A DNA stretch of 64,000 nucleotides. It comes from Berberis thunbergii. Lineage: Eukaryota > Streptophyta > Magnoliopsida > Ranunculales > Berberidaceae. The stretch spans positions 186,001-250,000 of the forward strand of contig QNQO01006228.1 in NCBI GenBank assembly GCA_003290165.1, read 5' to 3'. The stretch's first letter is position 1; each line of letters starts with the position of its first letter. Shown here in pieces: positions 34,590 to 47,109 of this stretch. Below the pieces are notes generated by a model. The model searched no databases. It worked only from the letters and a program-made list of their open reading frames with translations, and was not told where the DNA came from. A program made the position numbers and the translations under genes.

Positions 34590-35236
34590 TGTGGATCATT
34601 GGTAATGGTCTTAGTATCAATGTGAGGAAACGACCCTTGATTACAAGCGGGGTTTCGTCATTAATTTCAAACCATAGCCCTTCAAAAATTACATTTTGAC
34701 GGCAAGTGATCTCTTGATCTCTGAGGAGAACTCCTTGATAGGGAATCACTAGTTAGTCTTTCTTTCCTAATTTTTAGGTTAATAAGGTTAAGAAACTTAT
34801 TTTTTGACCAAGTATTAGGATAGATAAGAAAATTTGGGTGAATTCCAAACTAGGCAGTTTTAAGGTGAAAACCATTTTTAGAACTCTCTAAATATGATGC
34901 AAACCTCTTCCTGTTATGTTGATCCCATATTACTTCTTAAAATATGATATGCAATCCATCCCGAGTCTTCAAAAATTTTAATTTGGATCTTATTCAACTT
35001 CTTTTAAATTAAAGTCTATTGATGACTTGAATAATCTTTTTCATGCACATTCTGAGACTTAGTGCATGTTTTCTTTGATTGTAAAATGTCTTCACTGTGG
35101 TAGCTCCTTACGTGGTACCCCATTAATTGGAATCTTACTTCTTGTTCTCCAGCTAAAATTTTTTTGTTGTATTTATTTATGCTCAGTTGTGGATTCTTCA
35201 TCAGATCTGGGTGAAAGTTTCATGTTCAAATCTATT
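34590..35236 (+). pseudogene. Second LINE ORF2 relic (zf-RVT region), 5' of the gypsy insertion
   Basis: Reading with frameshifts gives IGNGLSINVRKRPLI (the IGNG-SI--W-DPW motif of LINE zf-RVT regions) and later HVFFDCKMSSLW (the H-F--C----W zinc-binding motif). It is interrupted by the gypsy element at 35242 and appears to resume at 54626 with QIIWQVKNAHVFE (the I-W--RN--F motif that normally follows). Heavily degenerate; assignment rests on these short motifs in the right order. Confidence 0.45.
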
Positions 35237-35241
35237 GTTGT

Positions 35242-35362
35242 TGATGCGTCCAAATCTTGTCTCCTAAAAATTCAACTTGCAAAACAAATGTTAGATTGTC
35301 AAAGACCACCTGTTTGGTGGCTGAAGGCACTCTCATACTTAAGTCAGTAAATCTGCAGGAGA
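35242..35362 (-). repeat. 3' LTR of the gypsy element, outer segment
   Basis: 121 bp matching 54086-54206. The LTR is cut by the long-TIR element and resumes at 42693. Together the two segments make 536 bp against 535 bp for the other LTR. Confidence 0.9.
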
Positions 35363-35636
35363 CAAAGATTGTGATTTCGCAAAATTACACAAAATTTTGC
35401 TTTTTTTAAATTACGAAAAGAAAATAGCAAAAAAAAATTACATTTTTCATAGGTTTGTTTGAAAGTTTTTGAGGTTTTTTCATAAATTTTGGTGTCTTTC
35501 GTACATTTCATTTTTTTTTGTAAACACACAAAACCAGACACTAAAAATTACATTTTTTCGAGGATTGTTTCAAAAAATTTCGAGGATTTTCATAAATTTC
35601 AAGGTTTTTTTCTTCTAATTATTTATTGATTTTTGA

Positions 35637-35735
35637 AAGGTTTTTTTTAGTTTGGCACTCATTAATTTATACTTATTAGAGTTTGACACTCATTTTCAAA
35701 ACTAATTGAGTTTAACACTTGTTTTCTAACGAAAC
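35637..35735. repeat. About 30-bp tandem repeats in the left arm of the long-TIR element
   Basis: Three diverged units around TTTGGCACTCATTAATTTAT, TTTGACACTCATTTTCAAAA and TTTAACACTTGTTTTC. The mirror copy lies at about 42300-42395. Confidence 0.75.
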
Positions 35736-35984
35736 CATTTAGTCCGCGTGATTGATTGGGCAAGACTAATTTTTGGACCATTTTACCCTGATACTCAACT
35801 ACCTACTCCCTCAACTTTTTTTTTAAAGGCAAGCATGTTCAGAACTCTTCTTTGTCTTCTTGCTCGTTACAACTCTTCTTATCTTCTTGCTCCCAGCAAT
35901 TCTTTTTCTCTTCGAACAGGAACCCCACCCCCAAAGAACAACATGTTGTTTTATAGAGCAAACTGGAAGTAAAAATGGACATGA

Positions 35985-36736
35985 TGTTGCGCCTCGCGAA
36001 AGCGTAACACAATTGATAGTGGCAGTAGAAAGTAATAAATCCAAATTATAAAAACAACAATTTAAAGGCAATTTAAAGGCAGTAGAAAGGCAATGTAAAG
36101 TAAATGGAAATAAAAACAACACGTACCGCACACAACAATTTAACGTGGTTCGACAAGTTTACCTACGTCCACGGGCAAAGACAATAGCTTTACTAATGAG
36201 ATCGAGTAGTACAAATGGAGATAGCCAGACAACATCAGAGACGTTACAAATACACACGTGTCTAAGTGACACCACGGAGAAACGCAAGTTGCGTTTATCC
36301 TTCACAAACAAAAGAAAAGGAAACTCTCTTTTGTTTTCTCTCTTTCATCACTTTCTCCTCTCCCTTCCTAAACACATACAGAGAATGGGTTAAACCCAAA
36401 TCCCTCTCAAATCTCTCAATCTCTCAAAATGGAAGAAGATGGATTAAAAAGGAGGGGGGTTCCTCCTATTTGTAGGTTGCTCTTGGCGGTGGAGAGAGGC
36501 GGTGTGGAGGGTTCCATTCCCTTCCATCATCTTCTTCGTTCTTCCTCCACTTGTCTTTTTGAAGGTTCAATTCAGATCCAGCAAATCCACAGCTCAAATC
36601 CAGCACATACGGGTTGTCCTCCATGCCGACATGCCGCAATCCATTGCCGACAAGCCGAAATTCCAGGTTCTTCTTCATCTCATTTTTGTTCTTTTGTGCT
36701 GCTTGTCCTACCAACATCTTTCCCCTTGTTTTAACA
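35985..36736 (-). repeat. 3' LTR of copia-2
   Basis: 752 bp. Contains an ACACGTACCGCACACAACAA and AACGTGGTTCGACAA block shared with the other LTR. It differs from the right LTR by several indels (752 versus 730 bp), so copia-2 is not brand new. Confidence 0.9.
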
Positions 36737-36821
36737 ATTCTCCACCTTGGTGAAGATTTCACAAATTTGAGCCGATTACACAAGCAATATCCGTCTTTTC
36801 TTTTCACAACCCCAAAGGGGT

Positions 36822-39800
36822 TCAGCACACACGAAGGATGTTGATCAAGTCCAAACAATGTTGGAACTTGACCCCAGAAACTATCTTTGTCAACATATCA
36901 CTAGGATTCTCCTTGGTGTCAATCTTCTTTAGTAAGATGTCACCTTTTTCTATGATTTCTCGCACAAAGTGAAAACGAATATCAATGTGCTTCTTACGTG
37001 CATGATGAACTTGATTCTTCACCAAATAAATGGCACTCATACACCCAAGTCATCAAGCAACCCTTGAAGTCAAATTGCTTCCTTAACGGCTTCTGTAACC
37101 ACCATATACTCAGCTTCAGTTGTAGACAATGCAACTGTAGACTGCAACGTAGATCTCCAACTTACTGGTCCTTTAGCAAGAGTAAAGATATAACCAGTAG
37201 TTGATCGTCGCTTATCCAGATCTCCTGCATAATCTGAATCCACATAACCAACACAATGTTGACCATTACTCACATCCTTCTCAAATAGTAAACCAACATC
37301 TACTATACCCAGGATGTACCGTAGAATCCATTTCACCGCTTGCCAGTGTCCTTTTCCTGGATCATGCAAGTATCGACTTACCATACTCTGTCTGCCTGTG
37401 AAATGTCGGGCCTCGTACACACCCTTGCATACATTAAGCTTCCCACTACATTTGCATATGGCACTTGAGCCATGTACTCTTGTTCCTTATCAGTGCTAGG
37501 AGACATAGAAACTAAAAGCTTGAAGTGAGGGGCAAGAGGTGTACTAACCGATTTTGTGTTGCCGTTCATCCTAAATCATTGTAACACGTTCTTCAAATAT
37601 GCTTGTTGTGACAAGCTCACAATTCCCTTCACCCTGTCTCTTCGAATTTCCATGTCAAGGATATTCTTAGCTTCACCATCTGGCATTTCAATTTATCAAT
37701 CTCATACTTGCTCTTGGAGGCTATAAGCATATCATCTACATATAAGAGCAAATATATAAGGGAACCATCACTAAGCTTACAGAAGTAGACACAACGATCA
37801 TAATGGCTTTGAGTGTACCTCTGTCGTAGCATTAACTGATCAAACCGCTTGTACCACTGTCTTGGAGACTGCTTCAACCCGTACAAGGATCTTGTTCAAT
37901 TTACACACACAATCTTCTTTCTCTGCAACCTTATACCCATTTGGCTGAGTCATAAAGATCTCCTCCTTTAATTCTCCAAGTAAAAACGCAGTTTTGTGTT
38001 TTTACATCTAATTGAGCAAACTCAATATCAAATTGTGCAACCAAGGCTAGCAAAATTCGAATGGAAGAGTGTTTCATCACTGGAGAAAAGACTTCATCGT
38101 AGTCTATACCTTCCTTCTGAGCATAACCTTTCGCAACTAACCTTGCCTTAAAGCGCACACCATTACTAGGAGATCCTTCTTTCTTTGTGTATACCCATTT
38201 GGACCCAATAGTTTTCTTACCTTTTGGTAAGCTACACAATTCCCATGTTTCATTCTTATGAAGAGATTACATCTCTTCATCCATAGCCTTCTTCCACTGT
38301 TCACAGTCAGTACTTTGAATTGCTTCTTTATAGGTAGAAGGTACTTCATCCTCAACTACTGGAAGTGCATAGGCAACACAGTCACTAAACCTTTGAGGAT
38401 GTTTTACATTCCTCTTTGGTCTACTTGTTGCAATTGACTCTTAATTGGAGTCTCTGAAACGTCATCAATTGTATCTACTGCAGTCTCACTATTTGTGTCT
38501 TCATCTGCACCGACTGTGAAATCAGTAGGTACTACATCTATATATACAAGACTAGCTGGAACATGTAGAGTGGCATCAATCTCCACCTGCTGCAAATTCT
38601 CGATGGTCGAACTCTCCACCTGCTGAGAGTTATTTGGCTTCAGCATAGAAGCCTCATCAAAAGTCACATCCCTGCTAATAACAATCTTCCTGGATTCATG
38701 AAGCCACAACTTATAGCCTTTTACACCATCCACGAAACCTAAGAAAATAGCTTTCTTGGATCGGGGATCTAACTTACCTTCTTGAACATGAAAGTAAGCA
38801 GGACAACCAAAGATATGTAATCTATCATAATCATTAGCAGGATTTCCAGACCATACCTCCATAGGAGTTTTTCCATCAATCGCAGCCGCAGGCAACCTAT
38901 TGATGAGATGGCACGCATATGTCACAGCCTCAGCCCAAAACGCTTTGCCCAATCCAACATTGGACAACATACAACGAACCTTCTCCAGCAATGTACGGTT
39001 CATGCGTTCTACCACTCCATTCTGTTGCGGAGTATCTCCAACTGTGAAGTGTCTGACAATTCCCTCATCCTGACATACTTGCAAGAACGGATCAGCTTTG
39101 TATTCACTTCCATTATCTGAACGGAGTCTTCTGATCTTTCTGCCAGTATGAGTTTCAATCACTTTTTCCACTTCAGGAAAACATTCATGACCTCATTTTT
39201 ATGCTTCATGGTGTACACCTAGACATGTCTTGAATAATCATCTACAAAAGTGACGAAATAGCGCATACCTCCCAATGATGCTTACTTGGCAGGTCCCTAA
39301 ACGTCCGAGTGAACATAATCAAGAGTTTCACAAGTACGGTGCATAGCGGTGCCAAACTTGACTCTTGTCTTCTTTCCCGTTACACAATGTTCACAGAATT
39401 CTAACTTGCAAGTCTTAGCACCTTTTAGCAAACCTTGTTTCACAAGAGTTTGCATACTCTTCATACCAGCATGCCCTAAACGCATGTGCCACAATCTGGT
39501 CGTATCACAAGAAGTACTTGCAGACTCAGTAACTGCAACTTCTCTTGTAATTGTATTCCCGCTCAAGAAATACAAATTACCTCTTTTGATTGCCTTCATC
39601 ACCACCATTGAACCAGACACAACCTTGAGAACACCATCTGACACGGTTATCTGGTAACTTTTGGTATCTAAGGAACCCACTGAGATGGGATTCTTCTTCA
39701 AAGCAGGAACATACCTTACTTCTTTCAAATCCCGAACTATACCATCAAACATCTTCAGCCGGATTGTACATATCCCTTCTGTTTTGCATGTTTGATCATT

Positions 39801-40814
39801 ACCCATCAAAACAGTTCCACCATCTAGCCTTTTAAAGCTAGAAAACCAGTCCCTATGGGGACACATATGATAAGTGCAACCCGAATCCACAATCCACTCA
39901 TCAGTGGAACACATCAATGCTGATATAGATAGGGAATACTCATCAGAATGTTCATCACTACGCTCGGCAACATTCACATTGGTGCGTTTATTCCCTTTCT
40001 CTTTGGCTTTGATTTTCAGACAATCTTTTACCCAATGCCCTTTCTGATGACAGTAAGCACATTCATTTATCGCCGGAGTCTTTGACTCACTTCTCGATTT
40101 GGATCGAGATTTATCTCTTTTACCACCAAATTTTCTCCTTATTGATCTTTCCCTCGCAGTCAATGCTTCAGACGCTGCATCCCTATGGATTTTAAGGTAC
40201 ATCTTCTTGTACTCATAATTGAGCAGTGTTGTAGCAATCTCATCATAATTTAATGATTCTTTTCCCGTTAACAAAGTTGTAACGAGATGCTCATATTCTT
40301 CTAGAAAGGAATTCAAAAGGCACAAAGCCTTATAATTCTCTGGAACAATTTCTTCTAAATTCAATAGGTCGACAATTAGCTTATTGAATTCATCCAGATG
40401 CTCAGACAAAGTAATACCTTGTCTCATATTCATCCAGAACAACTATTTCATCAGGAAGAATTTATTTTGAATACTCTTCGTCATGTACTTGTCTTCCAAT
40501 TTTTTCCACAATGCTTTAACGAAGGTTTCCTTCATGAAGAAATATTTTTGTTCCTTCACTAAACACAGTCGGATAGACCCACACGCTTGCCGATTCAATT
40601 TGTTCCAATCTTCTTCTCCCATGGCGTCTGGCTTATCACCCAAATCATTCTCTAAATTCTGTTGTGCGAGCACATCCAATACTTCACATTGCCACATGCC
40701 GAAGTTGTTCTTGCCATTGGACTTTTTGACTTCAAACTTACCAACTGTAGCAGTAATCATATTCGAACTGGAACCTGAACTTGATGTCTCTGTCATGTTC
40801 CTCAATACTTTCAT
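36822..40814 (-). pseudogene. Gag-Pol polyprotein of copia-2, lightly broken
   Basis: Reading right to left. Gag (40814 to about 40000) has knuckle CAYCHQKGHWVKDC (about 40060). Protease WIVDSGCTYHMCPH is near 39890. Integrase HHCC is LWHMRLGHAGMKS to CEHCVTGKK (about 39500-39370), and the core includes RLRSDNGSEY (39130) and PQQNGVVERMNRTL (39020). RT has [23 protein letters not shown] (38140), LDVKT (37960), [15 protein letters not shown] (37880) and active-site YVDDML (37740). RNase H has YVDSDYAGDLDKRRSTTGY (37250) to KNQVHHARKKHIDIR and ENPSDMLTK (36880). Breaks between gag halves (40443), at 39171-39297, about 38404, 37931-37886 and 37629-37569 prevent a single protein. Better preserved than copia-1. 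Confidence 0.9.
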
Positions 40815-40877
40815 ACAAAACTATCAATTCACACTTACACACGAACCAAGGAAATACCTTCGGCTCTGATACCAATT

Positions 40878-41607
40878 TGTTGCACCTCGCGAAAGCGTAA
40901 CAGATTGCGGAACACAATTGATAGTTGCAATAGAAAGTAATAAATCCAAATTATAAACAAGGCAATGTAAAGTAAATGGAAATAAATAAAACACGTACCG
41001 CACACAACAATTTAACGTGGTTCAACAAATTTGCCTACGTCCACGGGCAAAGAGAATTGCTTTACTAATGAGATCGAGGAGTACAAATGGAGGGAGCTAC
41101 ACAACGTCAGGGACGTTACAAATACACACGTGTCTAAGTGACACCACGGAGAAACACAAGGTGTGTTTATCCTTCACAAACAAAAGAAAAAGAAACTCTC
41201 TTTTGTTTTCTCTCTCTCCTCACTTTATCATCTCCTTTCCTAAACACATACAGAGAATGGGTTAAACCCAAATCCCTCTCAAATCTCTCAATATCTCAAA
41301 ATGGAAGAAGATGGATTAAAGAGGAGAGGGTTCCTCCTATTTGTAGGTTGCTCTTGGCGGTGGAGAGAGGCGGTGTGGAGGGTTCTATTCCCTTCCATCA
41401 TCTTCTTCCTTCTTCCTCTAGCTATATTCTTGAAGGTTCAATTCAGATCCAGCAAATCCACAGCTCAAATCCAGCACATACGGGTTGTCCTCCATGCCGA
41501 CATGCCGCAATCCATTGCCAACAAGCTGAAATTCCAGGTTCTTCTTCATCTCATTTTTGTTCTTTTGTGCTGCTTGTCCTGTCGACATCTTTCCCCCTAT
41601 TTTAACA
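40878..41607 (-). repeat. 5' LTR of copia-2
   Basis: 730 bp, pairing with 35985-36736. The primer-binding site complement GGCTCTGATACCAA lies at 40862-40875. Confidence 0.9.
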
Positions 41608-42692
41608 CATGATGATCCCACAAATTTATTGTTCCTTCACCATGCCCTGTTATATACAAATTTTTTTATAATTTTCAGACCATTAGAAGGTGCTGAATTT
41701 AAGTGACCTTCATCTTTTTTTTTGGTTGCATTGAAATGTAAACAACATGATCAAGCAGTTATGTAAAATGCATGTGAAATTAAGTAAAGGAAGTTATGTC
41801 TAATGATTACCTCATCTGACCCAACTGGAAAATTTTAACCATCTGTAACAAACTTTGTTACTATAATGCTTGAATCAGTAAATGGCGACTTTGCCATGAA
41901 ATGTGTTGGTAGTGGCAGGGAAGATTCAGATTGGCTTTGCAGCAAATAATTTTCGATCGTAGAATCATCAAAAGTACAAAGGTGCCCTGATTTTAACAAA
42001 ATGACTAGAGAGCTTTGTTCCTGTTCATTTTCATTCTTGAAGTAAGTTCAAAGTCTACACAAGTTTCAGGCAGTGGAAGGGTCAAAACTTTTATTTCAGA
42101 AGGATTCAATTTGGCAATGGGGGTTGTGATTTGGAGGTGGGGTTCCTTCCAGTCGAAAAGAAGAAAAATTACACGAAGCAAAAAGATAAGAAGAGTTGCA
42201 AGGAGCAAGAAGACAAAGAAGAATTGAGGGAGTGGGGTAATTTTTGGTTTTAGGGTAAAATGGTTCAAAAATTAATCTTAACCAATAAATCACAAGGACT
42301 TAACAGTTCCTTTAGAAAATGAGTGTTAAACTCAATTAGTTTTGAAAATGAGTGTCAAACTCTAATAGTATAAACTAACGAGTGCCAAACTAAAAAAAAA
42401 CTTTTTAAAACCACCCCTAATTTACTAATTATCACTTTTTCTACTTATATATGGATTTTGAAACTAACCCCCTGATTTTCTAAATATAGGTATTTTGGTT
42501 TAATTTAATGTGTTTAATAAATTTATTTACTTCCATATTATTTTTTCACATATTTAATATATCTTCGAAATTTATTATATATATTTCATGTATCCTCGAA
42601 ATTTTTACGTTTTTTTTTACACACCAAAATATTTCTTAATTCAAGAGACCGAAATTAACTCGAAAAATGAAATCACAATCCTTGGCAGGAGA

Positions 42693-43107
42693 TAGAGCTT
42701 AATCTTAACAAAACTCAGTTAAAATTGCATACCTTAGTCGAATGTTCCCTTTACCTTATATAGTGATTGTTATTAATTCTCTGCATGACTTAAGCATGTG
42801 AGGCTTAACGAGGGGAAACGTTATCTACAACAATATCCTTCTTTAAGAAGATACATCCTTGCGGGAGTAACTCCCGCCACGACTCATTTTCTCTGTAATG
42901 TTCCTCCTCTTTAAGGGAAAGATTCGTTGGGCCTGGATTTAGGCTTTTGACTATGATTTATTCCAAAGAGCCTTTATGGGCAATAATAATTGGACCTGCC
43001 TTTTTGGGCTTTGCGAGTCAGCCCTGACTTGAAATATTTGGTCGTCGTGATAAGAAATCTTTGCCACGTGTATGGTCGTGATGATAGTCATTTTTTATGT
43101 ATCATCA
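42693..43107 (-). repeat. 3' LTR of the gypsy element, inner segment
   Basis: 415 bp that continue the LTR after the long-TIR insertion, matching about 54207-54620. Ends ATCATCA. Confidence 0.9.
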
Positions 43108-43481
43108 ACTATTCCTCCCTTGGTTAGTGGGTATGCTGATGTGGCAACTAACTCTATGATAGTTGGACTTTCGATTACATCATTGTAGTGCATTTAATAC
43201 CGTTAAAACCTATTGCTACATTTGTTATTCTGATGTCTCATCCGCTTGTTCACTTTGGCACAATTTTTGGGATTTCGTGCAACCATTGTATCACGCATTC
43301 TTCCATGAGCGGTCGTTTTGTTGTTCAACCCTATAAAAATGGGACGTAAGGGTTGTATATCTTTCTTTACGTTATCTTCATTCCTGGACTTTGATTTTTC
43401 TCTCCATCGTTTTCGTATTTTCACAATGTTTGGTTTCAAGATTCTAAGTGGTGATGCGCTTGATACTTGTGACACTTTATT

Positions 43482-43799
43482 TTGCTTGAGTGGGCGACAC
43501 AAGTGACTCTAGATAATGTTCGCCATGATTATTCATTGTCGGTTGACCTTGAGATCATTTTTCCTGGAGATGATGACAATCGTTGTCATCCAAGGCTTGG
43601 CTACATTGCATTGTACCCTGGCATGTTTCAGTCAGGTCTTAGGCTTCTGGCCCCAGAGATCTTCTGGGAGTATCTAGACTTCTTGAACATCACTCTTGCT
43701 CAAATGGGTCCTAATAGATGGAAGGTGATGCTTTCAACCTTGGCGAGGGTCGTTCTATTTAGGGTTCATAAGGTTTTTGCATTTCGTGGCACGGTTTAA
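43482..43799 (+). pseudogene. Antisense ORF of the Tat element, Transposase_28-like N-terminal part
   Basis: Lies between the integrase and the 3' LTR, on the strand opposite to gag-pol. Motifs YIALYPGMFQSGLRLLAPEI and DFLNITLAQMGPNRWK match the plant domain described as putative gypsy-type transposon (PF04195), in which a YxxMFxxGLRLPL core is followed by LxPNxWR. The role of this domain is unknown. Frames downstream (43945-44154, 44224-44586) appear to continue the same protein after frameshifts. Confidence 0.7.
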
Positions 43800-45042
43800 T
43801 GTAAATAATAACCACACTTTCTATCTCCGTTCACTTTCCTGTTTTAAGAAACTTAAGGATGATTATAGGGGTTGGTCAAGGTCCTGTTTCAAGTTACGCA
43901 ATCGGTATATTATGTTTTCATTTTGAGAACCCAAGAGGAATGAATTGTACTTGACTCTGGAAGAGCAAGAGTTTCGTGATCAGTTTAATAAGCTTCCCCG
44001 GGCCACAGTAGAGGCTTTCCTTGTCACGAATGTTATCGAGCACAGTGGCATGTACACTATGAGTGAGGTGGAGCGTGCGGCACTTATTGAGGCTCGAGCT
44101 TCTGAGATCACTATTGCACATGCCGGAAATGTTGTCGTTTCTGATGAGGGGTAGGAACATAGTTCTCTAGTTAGCGTCGATGATGTGAGCATTGATAGGG
44201 AAGTGAGCTAAATTAAGAAGCTTATGGATCTCGATGATCATGTTAATGTTGGAGATGTTGTTAATGTTGGCTCGAGTATTAGAAAGATGAAACTTCCTAG
44301 CCCTAGCCGTGTTCCGAAGAAGAAACGACTTGTCAGTTCGGTTCATGGTGTTTCCTTGTCCGATATCATTGGAAAAGGTGGTGGAAAAGTTGTTGACCCT
44401 GCTGCTCGAGAAGCTGAAGTGATAAATCAAACTCTCGAGAGGAGCAAAAAGGAGGTGTCTCGTCGATTGGATAATCGTGGGAAGAGCCTCATTTTTCACA
44501 TTGTGTGTCTGATTTTGCCGAGTTGTCTAGTGATGATCCCCGTGTTTTTGATAATAAGATGTTTCAGCTTGGTGTCGGTTGTATAAAAATCTGAACATTA
44601 TGAAAACCTTGGTGGATTCCGAGTTCGACCCCTCGTTGGAGACTAGGTTGTTGCTTATGGTTAGAGTGCTAAGTCTCCTATTTCTTCTATTGTCGTTGGT
44701 ACTTTGGAGTTGTCTGCTTCTCCTTCTTCTGCTCATCCTACTACTGTTGCTTCTAAGAAGAATGAAAAGAGTAATGATACTTCTGTCATTATTGCCATTT
44801 TGTCTGATCATTCAACTTTTGGGGGCGGAGCTTCAGTTATTCCTAATCCCACTATTTTTCATCCATAAGTGGGTTTGTATCAAATCGGATGGAAAATTCA
44901 GCTGGTTTTTCGAGATTGATGTGCAGGATTGCATGCGTAATCTTATTGTTGAATGACATAAGTGGTTAGTTGAGAGAGGTTTGATTCCCCTGTATCTGCC
45001 TGGTAGTCATTTGATGAAGGTCTTAAGCAAATCATAGAGGGA

Positions 45043-45729
45043 ATGAATCACCTCACTTATGCTTGTATAATGGGGTCAGATTATAGGGTCGCACGTAATC
45101 AGGTGGCACTCGTTGAACGAAAGATGGCAGGGCGGGCTTTGGTTCTTTTTCACGTCCTTCGTAAATTTCATCTGCTGAGAGTGCAGTGTGTGGAGCATGA
45201 AAAGGCAGCTGAAGCTGCTCGGGCTTCTTTGAAAGAGGTCGAGGCTATTCGGAATAAGTTTGCACTTGAACTTGAGGCCTTAGAGACGGAGTTGAATAAA
45301 CTTCGTGATCGGTTGACTGATGTTGAGAAGGAATTTTTCGGAGAAGTAGTTGGTCATGATGAGGCTATGCGATCTACAACTGAGCGCTCTGCCTATTTAA
45401 GGGCTTCTGAGGAACGAGTTGCCCACTTGACTGTTGAACTTGCTACTGCTAAATCAGCAATTTCTGCTAGGCTTGCCACTGTTGAGGGTGGACTTATGTC
45501 AACTAGGAGTGAGCTTGCAGCAGTTGTTGATAGATTGAAGATTAAAGAGTTGTTAACGGTCGTCCTGACCTTATTAATTTTATGGAGTCAGAGGGTTTGG
45601 ATATTTCGAGGTATCATTGTTTGGCAGATCATGTTTTCGAGGACGATGAGTAGTCTGTCCCGGATTCGCGAAATGTTCCTGCTAATGGGTAACAATCATT
45701 TCTTCCGCCACCCGAACCCGCATCGTTAA
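45043..45729 (+). pseudogene. Antisense ORF of the Tat element, coiled-coil C-terminal part
   Basis: A 228-codon frame with long amphipathic heptads (AEAARASLKEVEAIRNKFAL, EALETELNKLRDRL, EERVAHLTVELATAKSAI) predicting a coiled coil. In the PF04195-type ORFs of plant gypsy elements the domain is typically followed by a long coiled coil, so with 43482-43799 it likely formed one protein, now split by frameshifts. The last 50 codons look frameshifted. Confidence 0.65.
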
Positions 45730-45929
45730 GTTATAGTGTTGCTGATATGAATACTCGACTTCCTCCGCACGCCTCTTCTTGAATGTATCTACTACCCCTC
45801 TCCAATCTATGTAACTCCTTTCGGTGTAATGAAGTAGGGAATCAATAAAAGTCCCATTTTATCTACAATTGTTATCCTCTGCTCAAAACTCTTCGGTTAT
45901 AAATGTTGGCATACCAATTTCTACTAGTA

Positions 45930-46690
45930 TCCTCGTTTCAGATACGTATGCGAAGGCAAACTGAGTTTTTCCTGTTGGAGTTCTTTTCGTTGTTATGTAA
46001 GCCCAGAAGATGCCTGGTAATTCGGAAACTCACAATCATTTCGAAGTTTCGAGCCTCCTTTTGATTGCTTCTAGGATTGTTTTGTTGGTGACGTCGGCTC
46101 ATCAATTTTCTTGTGGATGGGCTGGTGTTGAGAAGTGTTGTTGGATTCTTATGTTTTCGCACGATTGCCTTCGAATTGCTTCCCGTTGTCTGTGATAGTT
46201 ACTATTGGGAATCCAAATCTACATATTATATCTTTCTAGAGAAACTTTTCGATTTGAGCCTCTCTCATCCTTGCTAATGGCCCTACTTAGTGAAGTAATC
46301 CACCGATACGAGGAGGAATTTCTTTTTGTCAGACACTTGAAACAGTCTTATGATGTCAATTCCCCATTGTGTGAATGGCCATGGACTACTCATCGAGATT
46401 AGATTTTGGCCTGACATGTGAGAATATGGGGTGGACGAGTTTATTTTCATCTGCTTGCATTGTTGACCAATAATATCCCAGTATTAGAACTTTTGTGAGC
46501 TAATGTTTTTCCTCCTGGATGGTTCCCGCATATGCCATGGTGAATCTCTAGTAGAACATAGTCAACATCGTCTAATGAAAGCCATTTTAGCAGTGGTCCT
46601 GTGGCAAACCTTCTATAGAGTTTGTCATTAATCCGAGTGTACCGTGCTACTTGGTTTCGTAGTTTTCGAGCCTCCATCTTATTTTTTTTG
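45930..46690 (-). pseudogene. Gypsy integrase, degenerate
   Basis: The zinc-binding part (46677-46447) includes NDKLYRRFATGPLLKWLS and EIHHGICGNHPGGKTLAHK (H-H motif). The core is read with frameshifts as WPFTQWGIDI, LLVSVDYFTK and the catalytic-type ITDNGKQFE near 46200-46180. The integrase inserts the cDNA into the genome. The C-terminus dissolves near 45930. Confidence 0.75.
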
Positions 46691-46797
46691 GAAGTTTTCC
46701 ATTTTTATGTATGCTATGATTGGAGTCATCCAGTTGTTTTCCTGACCCGTTGCACATGCTTCTTGCACTTGATTTTCTAGTGTGGATTTTTCCTATA

Positions 46798-47109
46798 TCA
46801 TGACGATCGGATTATCATTTTCTTTAGTCGTGATGCTTCCTTAGCCAATTTGTCAACTCTTTCATTCTTTGCTCTTGCGTATCGCTGAATGGTTGCAGCT
46901 TGGAAATTTTCCATTAACTCGGTAATCGTTTGGTGGTAGGCTTTCATCCTAGCATCTTTGACTTGGAATTCACCGTTCAGCGGATTGACCACCAATTTAG
47001 AGTAAGTGAATGCGCTGATTTCCTTTATTCTTAAGTGTTTGGCCAACTGCAATCCAACTATCACTGCTTCATACTCGGCTTTGAAACTGGATTTGATTGT
47101 CTTTTCCAA
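46798..47109 (-). pseudogene. Second, archaeal-type RNase H of the Tat element
   Basis: Reads KAEYEAVIVGLQLAKHLRIK, KLVVNPLNGEFQVKDARMKA and RAKNERVDKLAKEASRLKK. The acidic AEYEA and the late D of the RVDKLA motif match the RNase H I-like aRH found between RT-RH and integrase only in the Tat group. One expected Asp (YSDSxLV) reads YSK here, so it is probably inactive. Confidence 0.8.

Larger units (their letters stand above)
35985..41607 (-). mobile_element. Ty1/copia retrotransposon copia-2 (Tnt1-94/Tork-like), minus orientation, structurally complete
   Basis: LTRs 35985-36736 and 40878-41607 both start TGTTGC(G/A)CCTCGCG and end TTTTAACA on the plus strand. Perfect 5-bp target duplication CATGA (35980-35984, 41608-41612). 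The primer-binding site (minus-strand TTGGTATCAGAGCC) adjoins the right LTR. A purine tract (minus-strand AAGGTGGAGAAT) adjoins the left LTR. Full length 5.6 kb. The protein most resembles Tnt1-94-type polyproteins. Confidence 0.93.
35363..42684. mobile_element. Long-terminal-inverted-repeat (foldback-like) DNA transposon, holding copia-2
   Basis: Termini CAAAGATTGTGATTTC and (reverse complement of right end) CAAGGATTGTGATTTC. An 8-bp target duplication GCAGGAGA (35355-35362, 42685-42692) lies within the gypsy LTR. Long arms, about 35363-35950 and 42090-42684, are imperfect inverted copies. Each contains three tandem units of a GAGTTT(G/A)ACACTCATTTTC type. Without copia-2 it is about 1.7 kb, with no transposase. 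The TSD length and CAAAG/CAAGG ends fit hAT; the long arms are more Mutator/foldback-like, so the superfamily is open. Confidence 0.85.

Noticed and set aside
36145..36858. Several open frames on both strands
   Set aside because: They lie in the copia-2 LTR and recur in its other LTR (41017-41621); LTR sequence, not genes.
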